A DNA stretch of 64,000 nt from Ananas comosus (taxonomy: Eukaryota; Streptophyta; Magnoliopsida; Poales; Bromeliaceae), in NCBI RefSeq assembly GCF_001540865.1, contig NW_017893362.1, positions 1 through 64,000 on the forward strand, read 5' to 3'. The notes under the pieces were generated by a model. That model made no database searches. It had not been told where the DNA came from and saw only the letters and a list, made by a program, of their open reading frames with translations. Below, one piece after another: positions 10,732 to 30,458 of this stretch. Positions within the stretch are counted from its first letter, which is position 1. Each line of letters begins with the position of its first letter. Both the position numbers and the translations under genes were made by a program.

Positions 10732-11766
10732 ATTATGGCATCAGGACCATTGTGACTCATATTGGTGGTATATATGATATGGTAGAACCTATCATTAGCA
10801 TTGAGATATTGAGGCATGAGACAGGTTTGGCTATACCTCCTCAAATTGAGGATGGGATCATACTCACACGTATTGGTTCCGGCTTGTGGGAGGTCGCTCC
10901 TCCACAAGCGGTGTACTGCGGAGTGTAGACACCACGGGTGAGAGTGCCCGGCGAAGATCCCTCAGGCGGTTGAGCCTTGTGCCTCCCCCGTTAGACGGGA
11001 TACGTGGATTGTGAGTTGGGGTAAACCAGGAGCACCTCGGGTTGATTGGGTAAAGGCCAAAGGAAATGAGAAATGGACATGCATGCATAATCATCATGTA
11101 TTTGAATATGAATATCTATCTGTGGATTGCTTTCTTGCAGGTATTGTATTAGAAGTGCATTAGTTGGTTTGTTATCTTTCTTTATTGAAATACATATGCC
11201 TGAATTAGACCTAGTGGGCGAATCGGCGTGGTCGGCGGCCCAACCCACTGGGAACTTCGTTCTAGTTCTCATTACCATTAACTCTGCAGATCCGTGCGCG
11301 AGCGGGGCGGCGGAGGATCGAGGCAAGGGTGTTGCGCCGTAGTTAGCGGCCCTCGAGATATAGGCATACCCTATATTTTGGTGTACTCAACTGTAGGTGT
11401 TGAACTGTAAATGATGTAAAGCAAGAAATGTAAATTATATTTTGGGTAATGTAAGGATGATGTAAATCATGTATTTTGGTTAAAGGAAAACGTGATGGAA
11501 ATGAATGGGTAAATGTAATAGACTACTTGTGTTTGATTCAAATGAAATCAAATGACTTGTATATCGGATGCTTAGATAGTTTCAATGCTTTCACTTGTGG
11601 TTGTTGTTTGCTTTCGTGCAAACCTTGTATATCTCGCAATTTCCTTTATTGATTTGCTTGTAATATACTTGATGTTGGAGCCTTGGGCGGACGGGGGAGA
11701 TGCCGTCCGTTCGGCGTCTGTCATGTGCTCGAATCCGACCAAATTGGCGGAGCTCGGGGCGTGACA
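10732..11766 (+). repeat. LTR 3' part in plus orientation
   Basis: The segment ends at 11766 with the LTR terminus GGGGCGTGACA. Upstream it carries the shared hairpin block (CTTGTGGGAGG then TCGCTCCTCCACAAG) at 10884-10910 and the acceptor-like region near 11200-11340. Bases 10732-10860 are not clearly placed and may also be LTR. No gene is supported; the small open frames here are not family-like. Confidence 0.6.
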
Positions 11767-12440
11767 GGCGCGGGATGGGACAAGTGATGTCCCTAGGCAA
11801 TTTGAGGCGAGCGAAGACTTGGAACATTGCAAGCTTCGACGGCCCTCATGACCTTCAAGAAGTTAATGGATTCTCGTCGTGTTAAACCATTTTTGGTCAA
11901 AATAACCGAAGCGTGGCGAGAGGAATGGTTGGACATAGTCCATACGCTACTCCAACAATGTTGGAAGGATTAAAGTTGAGTTCCAGATGGGATTGATGAG
12001 TTTAGCATTACTCGACGCGAAGTAGAGCTAAGCACTGCTAGAACTGCAGTCTGGGCACTGCGTACCGGTACTGAAGGAGTGGTACCGGTACCAAGCAGGC
12101 AAACCGAGAGGCTTGCTCTCGGGTTTGGTCACTGTGGGGCTAAGTACTAGTAAGGAATTAGGTTGGTACCGGTACTCCGCAGTAAACCGAGGATAGCTGC
12201 TCTCGGGTTTGGTTGTCAACCCGGGCGTACCGATACCCGAGCCCACGTACCGATACCCTGTGTTGCGAACAGCAGAGTTTGAACTGCTGCAAATAAGAAA
12301 TATTGGAGGGCTTAAATATAATTGTGGCGGCTTATATAAACCCCACACCTCCTCCTTTCTTGTTCACAGCGGAGAGTACTCCTTCAACTCCATGTTTCTC
12401 CCTCTCTCTCTCTAGGAGCTCTTCCCAAGTGAGGCTTGGT
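11767..12440 (+). repeat. LTR 5' part (U3) in plus orientation
   Basis: Degraded GTACCGGTAC palindromes lie at about 12061-12257 and are followed by a TATA box TATATAAA at 12333-12340 and a CT-rich leader at 12380-12415. This is the standard LTR promoter order. The segment is joined at about 12440 directly to a gag coding fragment, so the rest of the LTR is missing. Bases 11767-12030 are not recognised. Confidence 0.6.
12333..12340 (+). promoter_or_regulatory. LTR TATA box
   Basis: TATATAAA lies 76-270 bp downstream of the palindromes at 12061-12257, matching the spacing in the other LTRs of this class. Confidence 0.55.
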
Positions 12441-12985
12441 AGAGATTGGAGGAGATTTGAAGAGTGGGCCTTGTGGATAGAACAAGGCAGTGCAATTGTG
12501 CGGGAGGAGCGCGAGTATTATTATAAGGAAAAGGGAAAGGGACAGCCAACGAGTGGATCTGCTGGTCATTCAAGTTCTCAACAAACTTCGATGTGTTCGC
12601 GCTCGCAATCCCGAGCCCCGGGGCCTACCGCATTCGGTCCTCGGCAAGATGTGGTATTTGTGGGGGTCCTCATTACCCACAACAGTGTGAGCAGCGAGAA
12701 GGCAAGTGCTACAGGAGTGGGCAACCGAGCCATGCGCAGGACGAGTATCTGCAAGGTGGTAGCCGGGCCCTGACACTGGCGATGGCCTTTTTCTCTCTAG
12801 GACAGCCTGCAGGTGTGCCACCTGCGGCATGGTCAGAAGAGCGGGCGTTAAGGACGATGCAACCAGAGGGTTCGCAGCGGGTGCCAGATGGCCATGGATA
12901 CACGACCCGGGTTGTGGAGCCTGCTGCTACCGACGATGTCATGGCAGGTATGATTTGGTTGAAGCAAGTATATGCTTCTGCATGA
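12441..12985 (+). pseudogene. Old Ty3/gypsy Gag C-terminal fragment (nucleocapsid)
   Basis: Two reading frames carry pieces of one gag. The frame at 12441-12600 encodes the end of the Retrotrans_gag domain (A-L-W-I-E-Q-G) and the Ser/Gln-rich linker. A shifted frame at 12600-12950 encodes the zinc-knuckle region (C-G-I-C-G-G-P-H-Y-P-Q-Q-C, then a second knuckle in which C-F-x-C has decayed). This is followed by an Ala/Glu-rich spacer of the type that precedes protease. At least one frameshift separates the two parts, and protease is not found. It resembles the nucleocapsid of the gag at 60925-62150 more than the gag at 1929-3203. Confidence 0.7.
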
Positions 12986-13186
12986 TATCAAGTTGATGCA
13001 TAGCATGCATTTGTCATGTGGTTCGTTGCTACTATTATGCATTAGTATAGTAGGGACCAAGTGGACGGGGTAGGTATAGATACCCGGGCATGTTTATGTG
13101 GTGAAAGTGTAGTCCCTGCTAGAACAGGTAGAGAGTTAGATGGCACTAGCAAAGTGCCGGTGGTGGTATGCGGATGAGAAATAAGA
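12986..13186. other. Unassigned internal retroelement sequence
   Basis: This follows the gag fragment and is cut by the solo LTR at 13192. It was originally continuous with 16339 onward. No conserved domain was recognised. Confidence 0.4.
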
Positions 13187-16100
13187 CTCGTTGTCACGCC
13201 CCGCGACCAACAGCCAATTTGGACCGGGTCGCGGCGCCGCCGACAGATCGCCGAACGGACCGGGAATTCCCCTGTACGCGGACAGAGTCTCCCCAGTACG
13301 TCCAAGGCGTTGCAATCCAAACAATCAACGAATGTTCCAACAAGGAACGGATATTAATCCAGACTGCATAAGGAAGTATCAAATACATAATCTACTTGCT
13401 GTTACAAGCATTCAGTTAAACACATCTCAGTACACCTCAAATCAGTTTACATTTTACTTCCGATTACAATCACAATGTATTACATCTTTTATTTTACAAG
13501 TTGATACATCTTGATTCTAGCCTTCTAGACCCCTAAGCTAGACTGCCCCAGGGTACTGCTACCTCGGTCTCTGTGGTGGGGCGCTATCTACTGAGCTACG
13601 CCCTCGCCTCGCGCCGGCGCCGCACACGAACGACCTGAAAACCCCAAAACAACGTGGGGTGAGAACCAACTCCATGGTTCCCAGTGGGTACGGCCACCCA
13701 AGGGAAAAGCTCGACCGATAGATCTAAGTAGGCCCTGCAACATGTCAGTTCAACAATATACAATGCGAATATATTCAATTGAAATGCATGTCAGGCCTAA
13801 CAATATGCGATATGAAAATCATGCAACAACTAGTAGATCATTTGAATTCTACTTTTACTTGGCTACTTTAGCTCATAATTTTTACTCCAAGGTTTCTATT
13901 ACCTTAGGATCACAACACCAACCACTAGCTTCTAAGGTTTCTATTTACCTTAGCTCAAGCCTCTATCTCTAGCTCATAAGGGTTCCTCTACCCTATCATA
14001 GCTAACCACCCGACTCGGCTTCGAGTCAATCATCCGCGGATAGCCCGCGCGCTGGCTGCTCAACAGCCTACCGCTCTCAGCCCCCTAGCGGCGAAGTCGT
14101 CGCACACGCTAAGCTCGGCTCGAGTCGCACGACCTGTCCATCTGGTGGCGATCGCGTTGCTCTTACCCAGCGTGGGCTCGAGACATGACATACCGTCTGG
14201 CGGCGAACGGATCGCACCACACCCAACAACGGTCATGTCAGACTCAGCCACCTGGAGGCACCCGCATCGTACTTACCCAGCATGGCATCAGTCTGCTCTG
14301 GCGGCCTGATCCTCAATGGCTTAACCATCCTGGCGGCGAAAACGTCGCACAAACGCCACGGCAATGGCTCAAGCCCCGGGCGGTGATCTCCACGTGGTCA
14401 CGCCCAATCTACCCACAGTACCAAGCTCGGCGGCGAAGTCGTCGCACACACGCCCTAGCTTGTACTAGGGACATCAAAAGTCCTGGGATTCCGGAATCCA
14501 CTTTCCACAGGTCGAGGGTTCATAACCAACCCTATATTGTCGACCTATCTCATCCTAGTGGCTATACCACTATACTCATCAACCTAGGTTCCAACACTCT
14601 AGGTTCTATGTCCATGTCACTTAACCTAGGTACACTTGCTAGGTTCTTGTCCTCTTTGCCTAGATGTCCATTTCTAGGTTTACTAGTTCGACCTAGGTTT
14701 ACTATCACTAGGTTCAATGCCACACACCTAGATTGTTCGACTCTAGGTTCACTAACACTAGGTTAGATGCCACTCGATCTATCTGACAACCTAGTTGTCC
14801 AATCCACTCTAGAGTTATTACCTCATGCTTCTCACTTAGCATTTACTCTATGCATCTTCATGCCTCATGCATCCTACTTAGCATTTCTATCTTATGCATT
14901 ATTGTTAGCATGCGTTCTTTACATTACTTAACATTTACTCTATGCATCTTATCTAATATGCATTCTTACTTTACTCATGTCTACACGCACATGCATCAAC
15001 AAGTGATTACATTGCTAAGACATAAAGGGCGACCTAGTCGCTTCGGTAAGCACAACCCACCTTAGATAGCTTTTCCGATTGCTCGTCGACACTTGCAATC
15101 GGCCTCCCGCGGCACTCGGCACCCGTTTGGGCCCGATCTCACAGTGGCTCCCCAAGAGCGCGCCGCTTCGCTGTTTCGAGTGTCAGCGACCTTCGCCTTG
15201 CCGCTATGGTGCTCGGGACCCACTCTCACAATTTGTGGACGTCGCCTCGGCCTCCCAGGCGGAAACGAAGCTCCGAGCGCCCGTTTCTTCAACACCTTCA
15301 CGACGACTCGTCGGATCGCCGAACCGACTTCGCCAACGTGTTTCGTTACCTACCAATTAGGTTAACAAGAGGTCAAATGAGATCAATCCCATCTATTTAC
15401 AAAAATCCCACTTTGATGCCCTAGATGCCATTATTGCCAAATCCACCAAATCAATCTATGATTTGGGGTGAAATCATCTAAATAGAATGCTAGGGTACCA
15501 CTAAATCCATTTCTAGGGTTTATAAACCCATCTACAAGGAAATCACCATGAGAAGCCATGAAACTCACCTCTCCAAGAGCTCCAAGGAGAAGAAGAAGAC
15601 GAAGAGGATGACGATGGCGACGATTTCCTGCATCTCCTCCATCTTCTCCTTCTTTTTCTCCTCTCTTTTCCTTTCTCTCCTTTCTTTCTTCCCCTTTTTC
15701 CTTCTTTCCCTGCTTCGCACGATCAGAGAGAGGGAGAGAGAGAAAGAGGCTGAGGGAGTGAGAGAGAGAGAGAGAAATATCCCTCTCTAATACCCTCTCA
15801 CATATTGTAACAATATCCCCAAAGGCCCCTCAACTTTTCGTCTCTTACACAGCCCTTACTGGGCGTTCTGCGCGCGGAGGGACCGGTCTCCCCGACCAGG
15901 GACCGGTCCCCGGGGCCTTCCCCCGCGGACACGCGTTCGGGAACCGGTCCCTCCCTGAGAGACCGGTCCTCGGGAGACCGGTTCCTCTCAGAGAGACCGG
16001 TTCCCGAGAGCTATACTTTCGGGACTTAGCCGATTTTCGGCTCTTCTCACTGATGTCGCAGGCTGGGACCGGTCCCTCCTCTGCCAGGGACCGGTTGCAT

Positions 16101-16338
16101 CAGCAACCCCACAGCCTTCGGCTGATGGGACCGGTCTCTCACCTCCAGAGACCGGTCCCCGAGAGCAACTTCAGTCCAATAATGCTATTTGCATTATTTG
16201 CTCTCGCGGACTCCATTCTAATGCACTTCTCGATTCTCGTGCATCCTAAGCTTTTCCAAAGCTTATCAACTCGACCAATAGTCGATCTTGGACGAAGTGC
16301 AATCCTCGGACTTCGAGGATTCACACTGTTACACTCGT
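13187..16338 (-). mobile_element. Solo LTR (13192-16333) with 5-bp target duplications CTCGT
   Basis: The LTR runs from TGTCACGCC at 13192 to GTTACA ending at 16333 and is oriented on the minus strand. CTCGT directly flanks both sides (13187-13191 and 16334-16338), and no primer-binding site or coding region adjoins. It is therefore a solo LTR left by LTR-LTR recombination. It belongs to the GGGACCGGTCCC class, with a perfect palindrome at 15899-15910. It has a CT/GA tract at 15585-15780, a donor-like AG|GTGAGT at 15568 and an acceptor-like CAG at 13635. It is inserted in the older internal sequence 12986-13186 plus 16339 onward. The open frames at 14185-14766 and 15548-15790 lie inside it and are not genes. 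Confidence 0.9.
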
Positions 16339-16600
16339 GGTAGAGACGGAAGTGGTGGACCGACTCTTAGAGCAATGCGATTGGTTGATTGCGAGAGTCG
16401 AGCCATGATGCATATAGACACCCAAGTATTCCGAGTGTTTCGGATGTTGTTCCGATAGATCGAATAGTGAAACTAGAATCACTGTTGAGAAAGTATCCGG
16501 TTAGTTGCCGGGCACAAGCACGTGGGTCTAGTAGTACCTCGAATTGACGTGGACCTAGTAATTCTAAAAGGTTAAAAGCTTCCAAAAAGCTACTTTGAAA
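16339..16600. other. Unassigned retroelement-internal sequence
   Basis: This continues the sequence interrupted by the solo LTR. I see no recognisable protein domain. Confidence 0.35.
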
Positions 16601-17461
16601 ATTTTCAAAAATTACACATGTAAAAAGTGAAAAAAATATCTTAGGTCAAGAAGAACTTGACCAAAGCCCAAATCGAAGCTTCCAAGCTTCAAATCCAACC
16701 TGCAAGTGTTCTACACTAATCAATTCCAACACAAAAGCTTCCAAATGAAAAGCCCCAAAACAAAATCCTAGTTTCTACAAAACTAGGTTTTCTACAAAAA
16801 TCTCTTGCAAATCTTCAATTGGAGATTACAAGGAAGATTCTAACCTCAAAACAAGCTTCAACTCAAGCCTTAATGTGCTAGGGTTGAAGTTTGATCCATC
16901 AACAAGCTCCTCTCTTCCATTCCAAGCTCCAAGATGCAAGCAACCATGGTGGAGAAGAAGGAAAAGAGATCAATCCTCCAAAAATCCAAGAGTTCAAAGG
17001 AGAAAATCAAGAGAGAAGAAGAGTAAAACCCACCTCTAATCTCTCTCTCAAGCCTCAGCCAGCTGAGGAACAAAGGAGGTGATGGGGTATTTAAACACAA
17101 TGTAACAATATCCACTCAAGCCCCTCAACTCACAAAATTTACAAACTGCACGAACTGCAGTTTTTCACACTGCGTACCGGTACACGGGGAAGAGTACCGG
17201 TACCCTGCACCAAAATCTGCTCAACCCGAGCCTCGGCCAAGCATTTAGACTACGGTGTACCGGTACCCGCTCGATGCAGTACCGATCTCCAGCTCTAAAA
17301 TCTGCAGTTTGCAGATTTCGATGCCGAAAGCCGGTTCTCGCGTCTAATAAGCTCGAGAAACAGGCAGGTACCATACAGGCAACCTTCAAAACATCCAGAA
17401 TAGATTAAAATATTATTCTTACACTAGAACCTTGCAATTTGCTAAAGTTCAGTGTGCTACA
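16601..17461 (-). repeat. LTR 5' part (GTACCGGTAC type)
   Basis: On the minus strand it starts at 17461 with TGTAGCACACTGAAC. It has GTACCGGTAC palindromes at about 17177-17265, a TATA-like TTTAAATA near 17088, a purine/pyrimidine leader and a donor-like AG|GTTAGA near 16834. It breaks off at about 16600. Its start matches the LTR start at 29980. Confidence 0.7.
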
Positions 17462-18674
17462 CTACCACTTAGCCACATATCACATTTACCTTATAATGCA
17501 TGAATTCCCTACACATATACATACATGCTCAAAAGGCGACAAGATATAATAGGTCATTCGAAGACTTTGGATAGCACCACCCACCTTGTAGTGATACCAG
17601 AGTGCGAGAAACCACCTCCCATGATTTATGGACGTCCGCTACTCTCGACACACAACAAACGAAGCCGAAATGAGGATTTTCCTAAATAGCTCGACATAGA
17701 CTCGTCGAAACTTCGATCCGAGTCTCCCAACGCGTCAGTTTACACTTCAATTAGGGTTACAAGAGATCAAACCTATATTAGATCTCCCATTTCACAAAAC
17801 CCCATTTTTACTCTAGGGTTCATACATGATACCCCAAAACACAATTTTCTTAGGATTTTCTAGCATAGAACAAGCTCTAGAAATCCAAGAAACTTCAAAA
17901 CCCAACAAATTAGGGAATTTAAACCAAACCCTAACCAAGAAATGCAAGAAACCTACCTTAGATTCTTGCTCCACGAAATCTCCTTGCCTTTGAGCTTCTT
18001 GTCCACCGAATCCACTAATTTCTACCTTCAATTTCTCTCAAGTACCACCTTGATGAAGAATATCTAGAGAGAGAAGGAGAAGGAGATGAGAAGGAGATAA
18101 GAACAAAGCTATCTTTCATGCATGGGAATAATAGGTGTAAGGGTTAGGGTATTTATAGGAGCCCCACAATTGCGTTTAAACCCCTCACATTTCCCATTTT
18201 GCACTATTACAAAATAGTTCTTTTCAGTTTGGGTACCGATACTCGGGTTCTAGTACCGGTACCCGGTGCTTCTAGCACTAGTACACAGTCTCCATACCGG
18301 TACTAGCCCCCCAAACTCGAGGGCTACGAAATCCTTGATCTTCACATAGTACCGATACACAACACTAGTACCGGTACCCAGCCTCGCACATTCCGAATCC
18401 CGAGAGCTGTGACAACACACACCATCTGGGTACCGGTACCGCATTGCTCTGGTACCGGTACTCAATGTCAAACCTGCACTTTGACAAGAGCAATGCTCCG
18501 GAGTCTGTTTTCGCATTCGGTTTACGCGGAAAACACCTAAACCCCTCCGAAACTCACGACTAACCATCCCCATGCCTCCGAAGTAGCTCGGGGACGTCGC
18601 AAATCATACTCGTGCCTCACTTTGATCAATTAGATCAAAGTTAGCATCGTAACTCGGAGATTCGGTATGTTACA
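17462..18674 (-). repeat. LTR 5' part (GTACCGGTAC type), second copy
   Basis: On the minus strand it starts TGTAACATACC at 18674. Palindromes lie at 18235-18465, a TATA box (TATAAAT) at 18151-18157 and a donor-like AG|GTAGGT at 17956. It is interrupted at 17462 by the start of the neighbouring LTR, so the two are stacked head to tail. Confidence 0.7.
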
Positions 18675-18860
18675 GTCTGTATGCACGCCCGAATCAACAA
18701 AAGTGGCGGTGGCGGGGCATGACATTACTGTTGTTTGTGGTGCTCTAATTGTCACACCCCGCGACCGCCAATTTGGTCAGTTCAGGCACGTTCACAGACA
18801 CCGAACGAACAGAACCTCCCCTGTCCGCCCAAGTTGGGTTGTTGGTTGAGTGTCGGCCTA
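18675..18860 (-). repeat. Short LTR terminal fragment
   Basis: TGTCACACCCCGCGACC at 18750 is the outer end of a minus-orientation LTR, homologous to 3569-3660 and 13192-13290. It is lost at about 18860, where plus-orientation LTR sequence begins. Confidence 0.55.
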
Positions 18861-21070
18861 TTTCTGGAAAATATTAGGCGCGAGAACGAGTTCCTAACAT
18901 CAAAATATGTAAATTACAGATTTTAGAATTGAGTACCGATACCGATTTGATGTATCAGAACCCTATAGAGTGCCGAAATGAGCAGCTCTAGAATTTTACG
19001 GAACCGGGTTGTGAGTACCGGTACCGAGCTGAGTACTGGTACTGCATCGGAGGGGTAGCAGAATGTAGTTATAAACCCAAATTTTCAATGTACGGATTCT
19101 GCGGGACTGAGCCCTTGGTACCGGAACTGCGAGGTACCGGTACTCCAATTCGAGTACCGGAACTGTAAGGTACTGGTACTCCAATTCGAGTACCGGTATA
19201 CTCAATGCTGCAGAATGCAGTTTCATGCAGTTTGCAATTTGTGTGTTGTTGGGGGTTCTTTTGGGGTTTGTTACATTATGTGTATAACCCCACACAATCC
19301 CCTCATGCCTCTCTTTATGCTGGAGGTAGAGAGAGTTAGGGGTGAGTTTTTCTCTCTCTCTCTTGAATTTCCTCCCTAATTCCTTTTAGATTGAGATTTT
19401 GATCTCTTTTTCTTCTTCCCCTCCATGGAAGTTTGCTACTTGGTCCTTGAATGAGGCTTGGGAGTTAAGAAGGGAGCTGGAGCTTGTTTGAGGATTAATC
19501 TCCAACCCTAGCATTGCTTAGCTTGGTTTGGAGTTTTTATTGAGCTTTGTACTCTTCTTGCAATTTTTAAGTGTGGATTTTGCAAGATTTGTGAGATAAA
19601 ATTTAGTTTTGAGAAAACTAGGGTTTAATTTAGAGTTTCTTAATTTAGACCCTTTGGAATTAAATTGTTGTGTAGAACTCTATTTTAGGTTGGATTTGAA
19701 GCTTTCTAGCCTTGGTTTGAGCTTTGAACAAATTCTTCTTGGTTAAATGTACTTTCCACCTATTTTATGTGTGATTTTTAGTAAATTTCGTGGGAAGCTT
19801 GTTAGAAGCTTGTAACCCTTTTAGAATTTTTCTTAGGGTGCTAGAAGTCCCGCAGACAACTTCGTTCGAGAAAACGAGGTATTCGGTAGGTTTGACCTCA
19901 CCAAAAATGGGTGAACTCCCTCTATGTCTTCTACTTTGCTTTAAGACTTGAATTGATGCATATTCATGCTAGTTTTAACGTGATAGAATTTTCAAATGCA
20001 TGCTACACACATGTTACATGTAGGGGTTTTATGCTCCATGTAGTAGGAGCTTATAGTGTGGTTATGTATACTAAGTGGTATATAATGGTGTTTCCTCTTA
20101 TACAACAATAGAAAGCATGTTAAAGATGAGTAAATGATATGTCTCTTAGACCTTATATGGTTAATGGAATTAATGGATCAACTTGCATGTTAATCAATAT
20201 ATTTGTTATAGACAAGGTAAATGTAACATATTGTATGGTAGTGGCAAAGTATGAATTTAAACATGTTGTACTTAATTTAGTTAAACAATTATAATTTAAC
20301 ATTGTGACATAATTCTCGACCTCTAGGTCGCTAGTTGACATACCATATTTTAGACATGACGAATGAAATCCCTATGTTGTTGATTACGCTTACTTGTCAT
20401 TGTGCTCATTCGGATAAGCTTGTGGGGGTCGCTCCCTAAAAGCCGGCACTCCGGAGTTAGGCTTTACGACATTATGCTCGCCCGTGCAGAATTGAGCGCC
20501 GAAGTGAATTGCCGTGGGCGAGGCTCATTTCTAGCGGAAAAATATTGACTATCACGGGGCCATTAGGTACGGCGCAAGCCGGGACTATACCTTGTGTAAG
20601 TTCTCATTGATTTGGGTAATGACAATTAAACTTAATGATCGGACATCAGTGCTAGATAGTGCATGACATTGGACATATTCATTAGTTATTTAATGCTCAT
20701 TCATGTAATAGAATAGATTTCATACATGTTAAATAACATAGTAAATTGGAGGCATAGTAGTGCTAGAACTTTTAATTCTCGAAAATTATTCATACTTTAC
20801 TATTAGTCATTTTTCTACTGTTGCCTCAGTTGACCTAGTGGCGTAATTCGCTTTTCTCGACAGCTTACCTACTGAAAACTATTGTTTAATAGTTCTCACC
20901 CTCATGTATTTATTATTTTTGTTTCAGAGCCTTCCACTGCGAGAGAAGTTAGGGACCATGGCAAGAGAGTCGCGTCTAGCTAGAGTTTTTAGGAGATACC
21001 TGCATAGGTGGACACCTTTCTTTTCTTTAACTTCCAAAGGAGTAAATAAAATTGAACCACTCGTTTAAAG
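18861..21070 (+). repeat. LTR in plus orientation, 5' end truncated, facing the MDAR gene
   Basis: It holds palindromes of the GTACCGGTAC type (about 19015-19200), a TATA-like box near 19283, a CT-rich leader (19310-19370) and the shared conserved blocks at 19845-19910 and 20425-20540 (hairpin). An acceptor-like tract ending in CAG lies near 20930, before the terminal exon-like block. The ORF at 19911-20111 inside it is not gene-like. Any transcript from this LTR would run into the 3' end of MDAR as antisense. Confidence 0.7.
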
Positions 21071-21848
21071 GTTGCAAGATGTACGCCATGGCATTTCACG
21101 TCCTCACGTTACAATACAACGGTGCATTTTAAAAATAAAATCCTCAGACTACCTTTTTCTTCTAATTTTTATAAACAAATCCCTAAATAGTAAGGTATTT
21201 ATAATCATTGCTAAGAAAATTCAACACATCATAAAAATGCAGCGCACTATGTTCTCTTTCAAAAGAACGGAAGGGAAAGGTAAACCTCTGAAAAAGCTGA
21301 GGCAAACAGTGAAATTAACACATTTTTAGAGTATTAGCTTTTATTTGTAGATATCTTACTCCCCTACTTCTGTCTTTGTGATGAAGAGCGACGGCTCACC
21401 GGAACCCCAACAGATCTCAAGAACACTTTATGTTAGAAAGTTAATAAAATATGGAATGAACAGTGCGTCAAAATCAGCCCAAGTTCCAAACACTACATGA
21501 AGAAATATTGCGGAGAACACACAGTTCACCAAAAGATACAGATAAGTTTTCTCAGTATGTGATGGATACTAAAAGCATCTGCTGCATTTTGTGGCTTAGA
21601 TCACGAGGTGTTTGTTGATTCGAAAGTTTATTTTCACTAGTTTGCTCAGTGTGGGATCAATCCGACCAAACACCATACTCAACTTACTATCATAATCTAG
21701 AAACACGAGATTACACAACACAATAAGATAGATTACAGGAAATCACAAAAGTTGACCAGAAGAACTATCTTAATTATTTGATGGACAGAGACCAGATTAA
21801 GGCACTCACTGACAGTGGAAAACAGCATGATTTCTCAATTATTTGGAT
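21071..21848 (-). other. 3' flank and probable 3' UTR of MDAR
   Basis: AT-rich, non-coding sequence downstream of the MDAR stop codon. An AATAAA on the minus strand at 21627-21632, 217 bases past the stop, is a candidate polyadenylation signal; another lies at 21340-21345. No other gene is seen. Confidence 0.45.
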
Positions 21849-29124
<7,276 letters not shown>

Positions 29125-29720
29125 GGATGGAGATTCAAATTGACAAAGTTAGATGGAAAAAGAAGGCGAGGAAGAGAAGGATCGATGCGACGACACTTGT
29201 CGAGGAGTGAAACGGAAAGAGGAGGAGCCAGAGCAGGCGTCTGTATGTGAGAAATATATACAGCGACAGGTTGGACGGCAATTGGCTGATGAAAAAGTTA
29301 AAAAAGTCAAAAAAAAAAAGAAAAGGAAAAAAAAAAGGTTCTTTTAGGAAATGAAAATGCAAAAATGCAAAAAATCAAAAAGTCCAGGTACACACGGTCG
29401 ATTATGGACCGTTCGTCAGAGATGATGAATCTTGGACCACGTCATCAAATCCGCGCTTGCCAAATTTCGTTGTGGACAGGGCACAATAGTAACACAATCC
29501 TACTTCCTGCTCGTTTTAAAGCTTAGTAATAAGAGTGTCATTTTAGATGTTCGAATGGAACAGCAACCAAAAAAAAAATTTAAAGGATTGGAACAGCAAC
29601 AAAAATTAAAGGATTTTTTTTTTTTGTGTTTAGCCTTCTAACAAATTTTTTTAACAAATAGTATCATAAAATTTACATTCATAAAATTGGTTCTCTCTTT
29701 ACCACGTGAGTGCCACACGA
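29125..29720 (-). promoter_or_regulatory. MDAR 5' UTR and promoter candidate
   Basis: Upstream of the MDAR start codon (minus strand) a TATATAT box lies at about 29253-29261, 130 bases before the ATG. TGACGTGG (an ACGT-core bZIP/ABRE-type site) lies at 29437-29444. A perfect G-box CACGTG lies at 29703-29708. The boxes are seen directly. Their use is inference, but stress-responsive control would suit an antioxidant gene. Confidence 0.45.
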
Positions 29721-29979
29721 GCGGCAAGTGAGGAGAAATATTAAGTTGAACACGGTGAGTCATTTTATCGTGTTTAGACAATATAAACGATTTACCGTGT
29801 CTAAACGGTGACGATGAATGCTTCCCCACACGCACCTCCTCTCTCTCTTCCCCCAACCACCCCTCCCCCTTTAGAGCCCTTTCTCTTTCTCTCTCACCCC
29901 TCTCTAGACCTCTCTTCCTCTCTCTCCATCTCCGTTTCCCTCTCTTCCTGTCAACTACCCTTCAAAGCCAGACCTCCCC
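29721..29979. other. Intergenic sequence
   Basis: CT-rich, non-coding sequence (29840-29970) between the MDAR promoter and the LTR. A small inverted repeat (gtttagac / gtctaaac) lies at about 29774-29806. Nothing else is recognised. Confidence 0.5.
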
Positions 29980-30451
29980 TGTAGCACACTGAACTTTAGC
30001 AAATTGCAAGGTTCCAGTGTTAGAATAGTATTTTTAGCTATTTATGGTATTCCTGAGGGTCGTAGACTGTGTTCCGACCTATTACTCGCGTCTTGAGGAG
30101 CGAGAGTGGGTATTTAGCACCAAAACCTCAAAACTGTAGGTTTTGGGGTGCTGGGTACTGGTACCAGAGAGGGGTACCGGAACCCCGTCGCGCAACCGAG
30201 AGAGGGTGCTCTCGGCTTTGAGCTCTACGTGGCAGAGTACCGGTACTGACTTGGCCGAGTACCGATACTGGCGCCTGGTACCGGTACTACATCGCGGGGG
30301 TACCAGTACACTGCAATCTGTTTCCTTGACAAAGGCTCGTGTTTGCGCGTTCGACTGCAGGGTACGTACCGGTACTCCAGCCCGCGTACCAGTACGCAGT
30401 GCAGTTGCAGACTGCATATTTTGAGAGGTCTTTTTGGGATTGTTACACCTC

Positions 30452-30458
30452 TATATAA
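30452..30458 (+). promoter_or_regulatory. LTR TATA box
   Basis: TATATAA lies 57-297 bp downstream of the palindrome cluster at 30155-30395 and 262 bp upstream of the donor-like site at 30714. Confidence 0.6.

Noticed and set aside
13541..13620. tRNA-like or other small RNA gene in the compact GC-rich stretch
   Set aside because: I could not form a cloverleaf with conserved A and B boxes; the stretch is part of the solo LTR next to the acceptor-like site.
14185..14766. Open frame of 193 aa
   Set aside because: It lies wholly inside the solo LTR in antisense orientation, matches no known domain and is not kept in other LTR copies.
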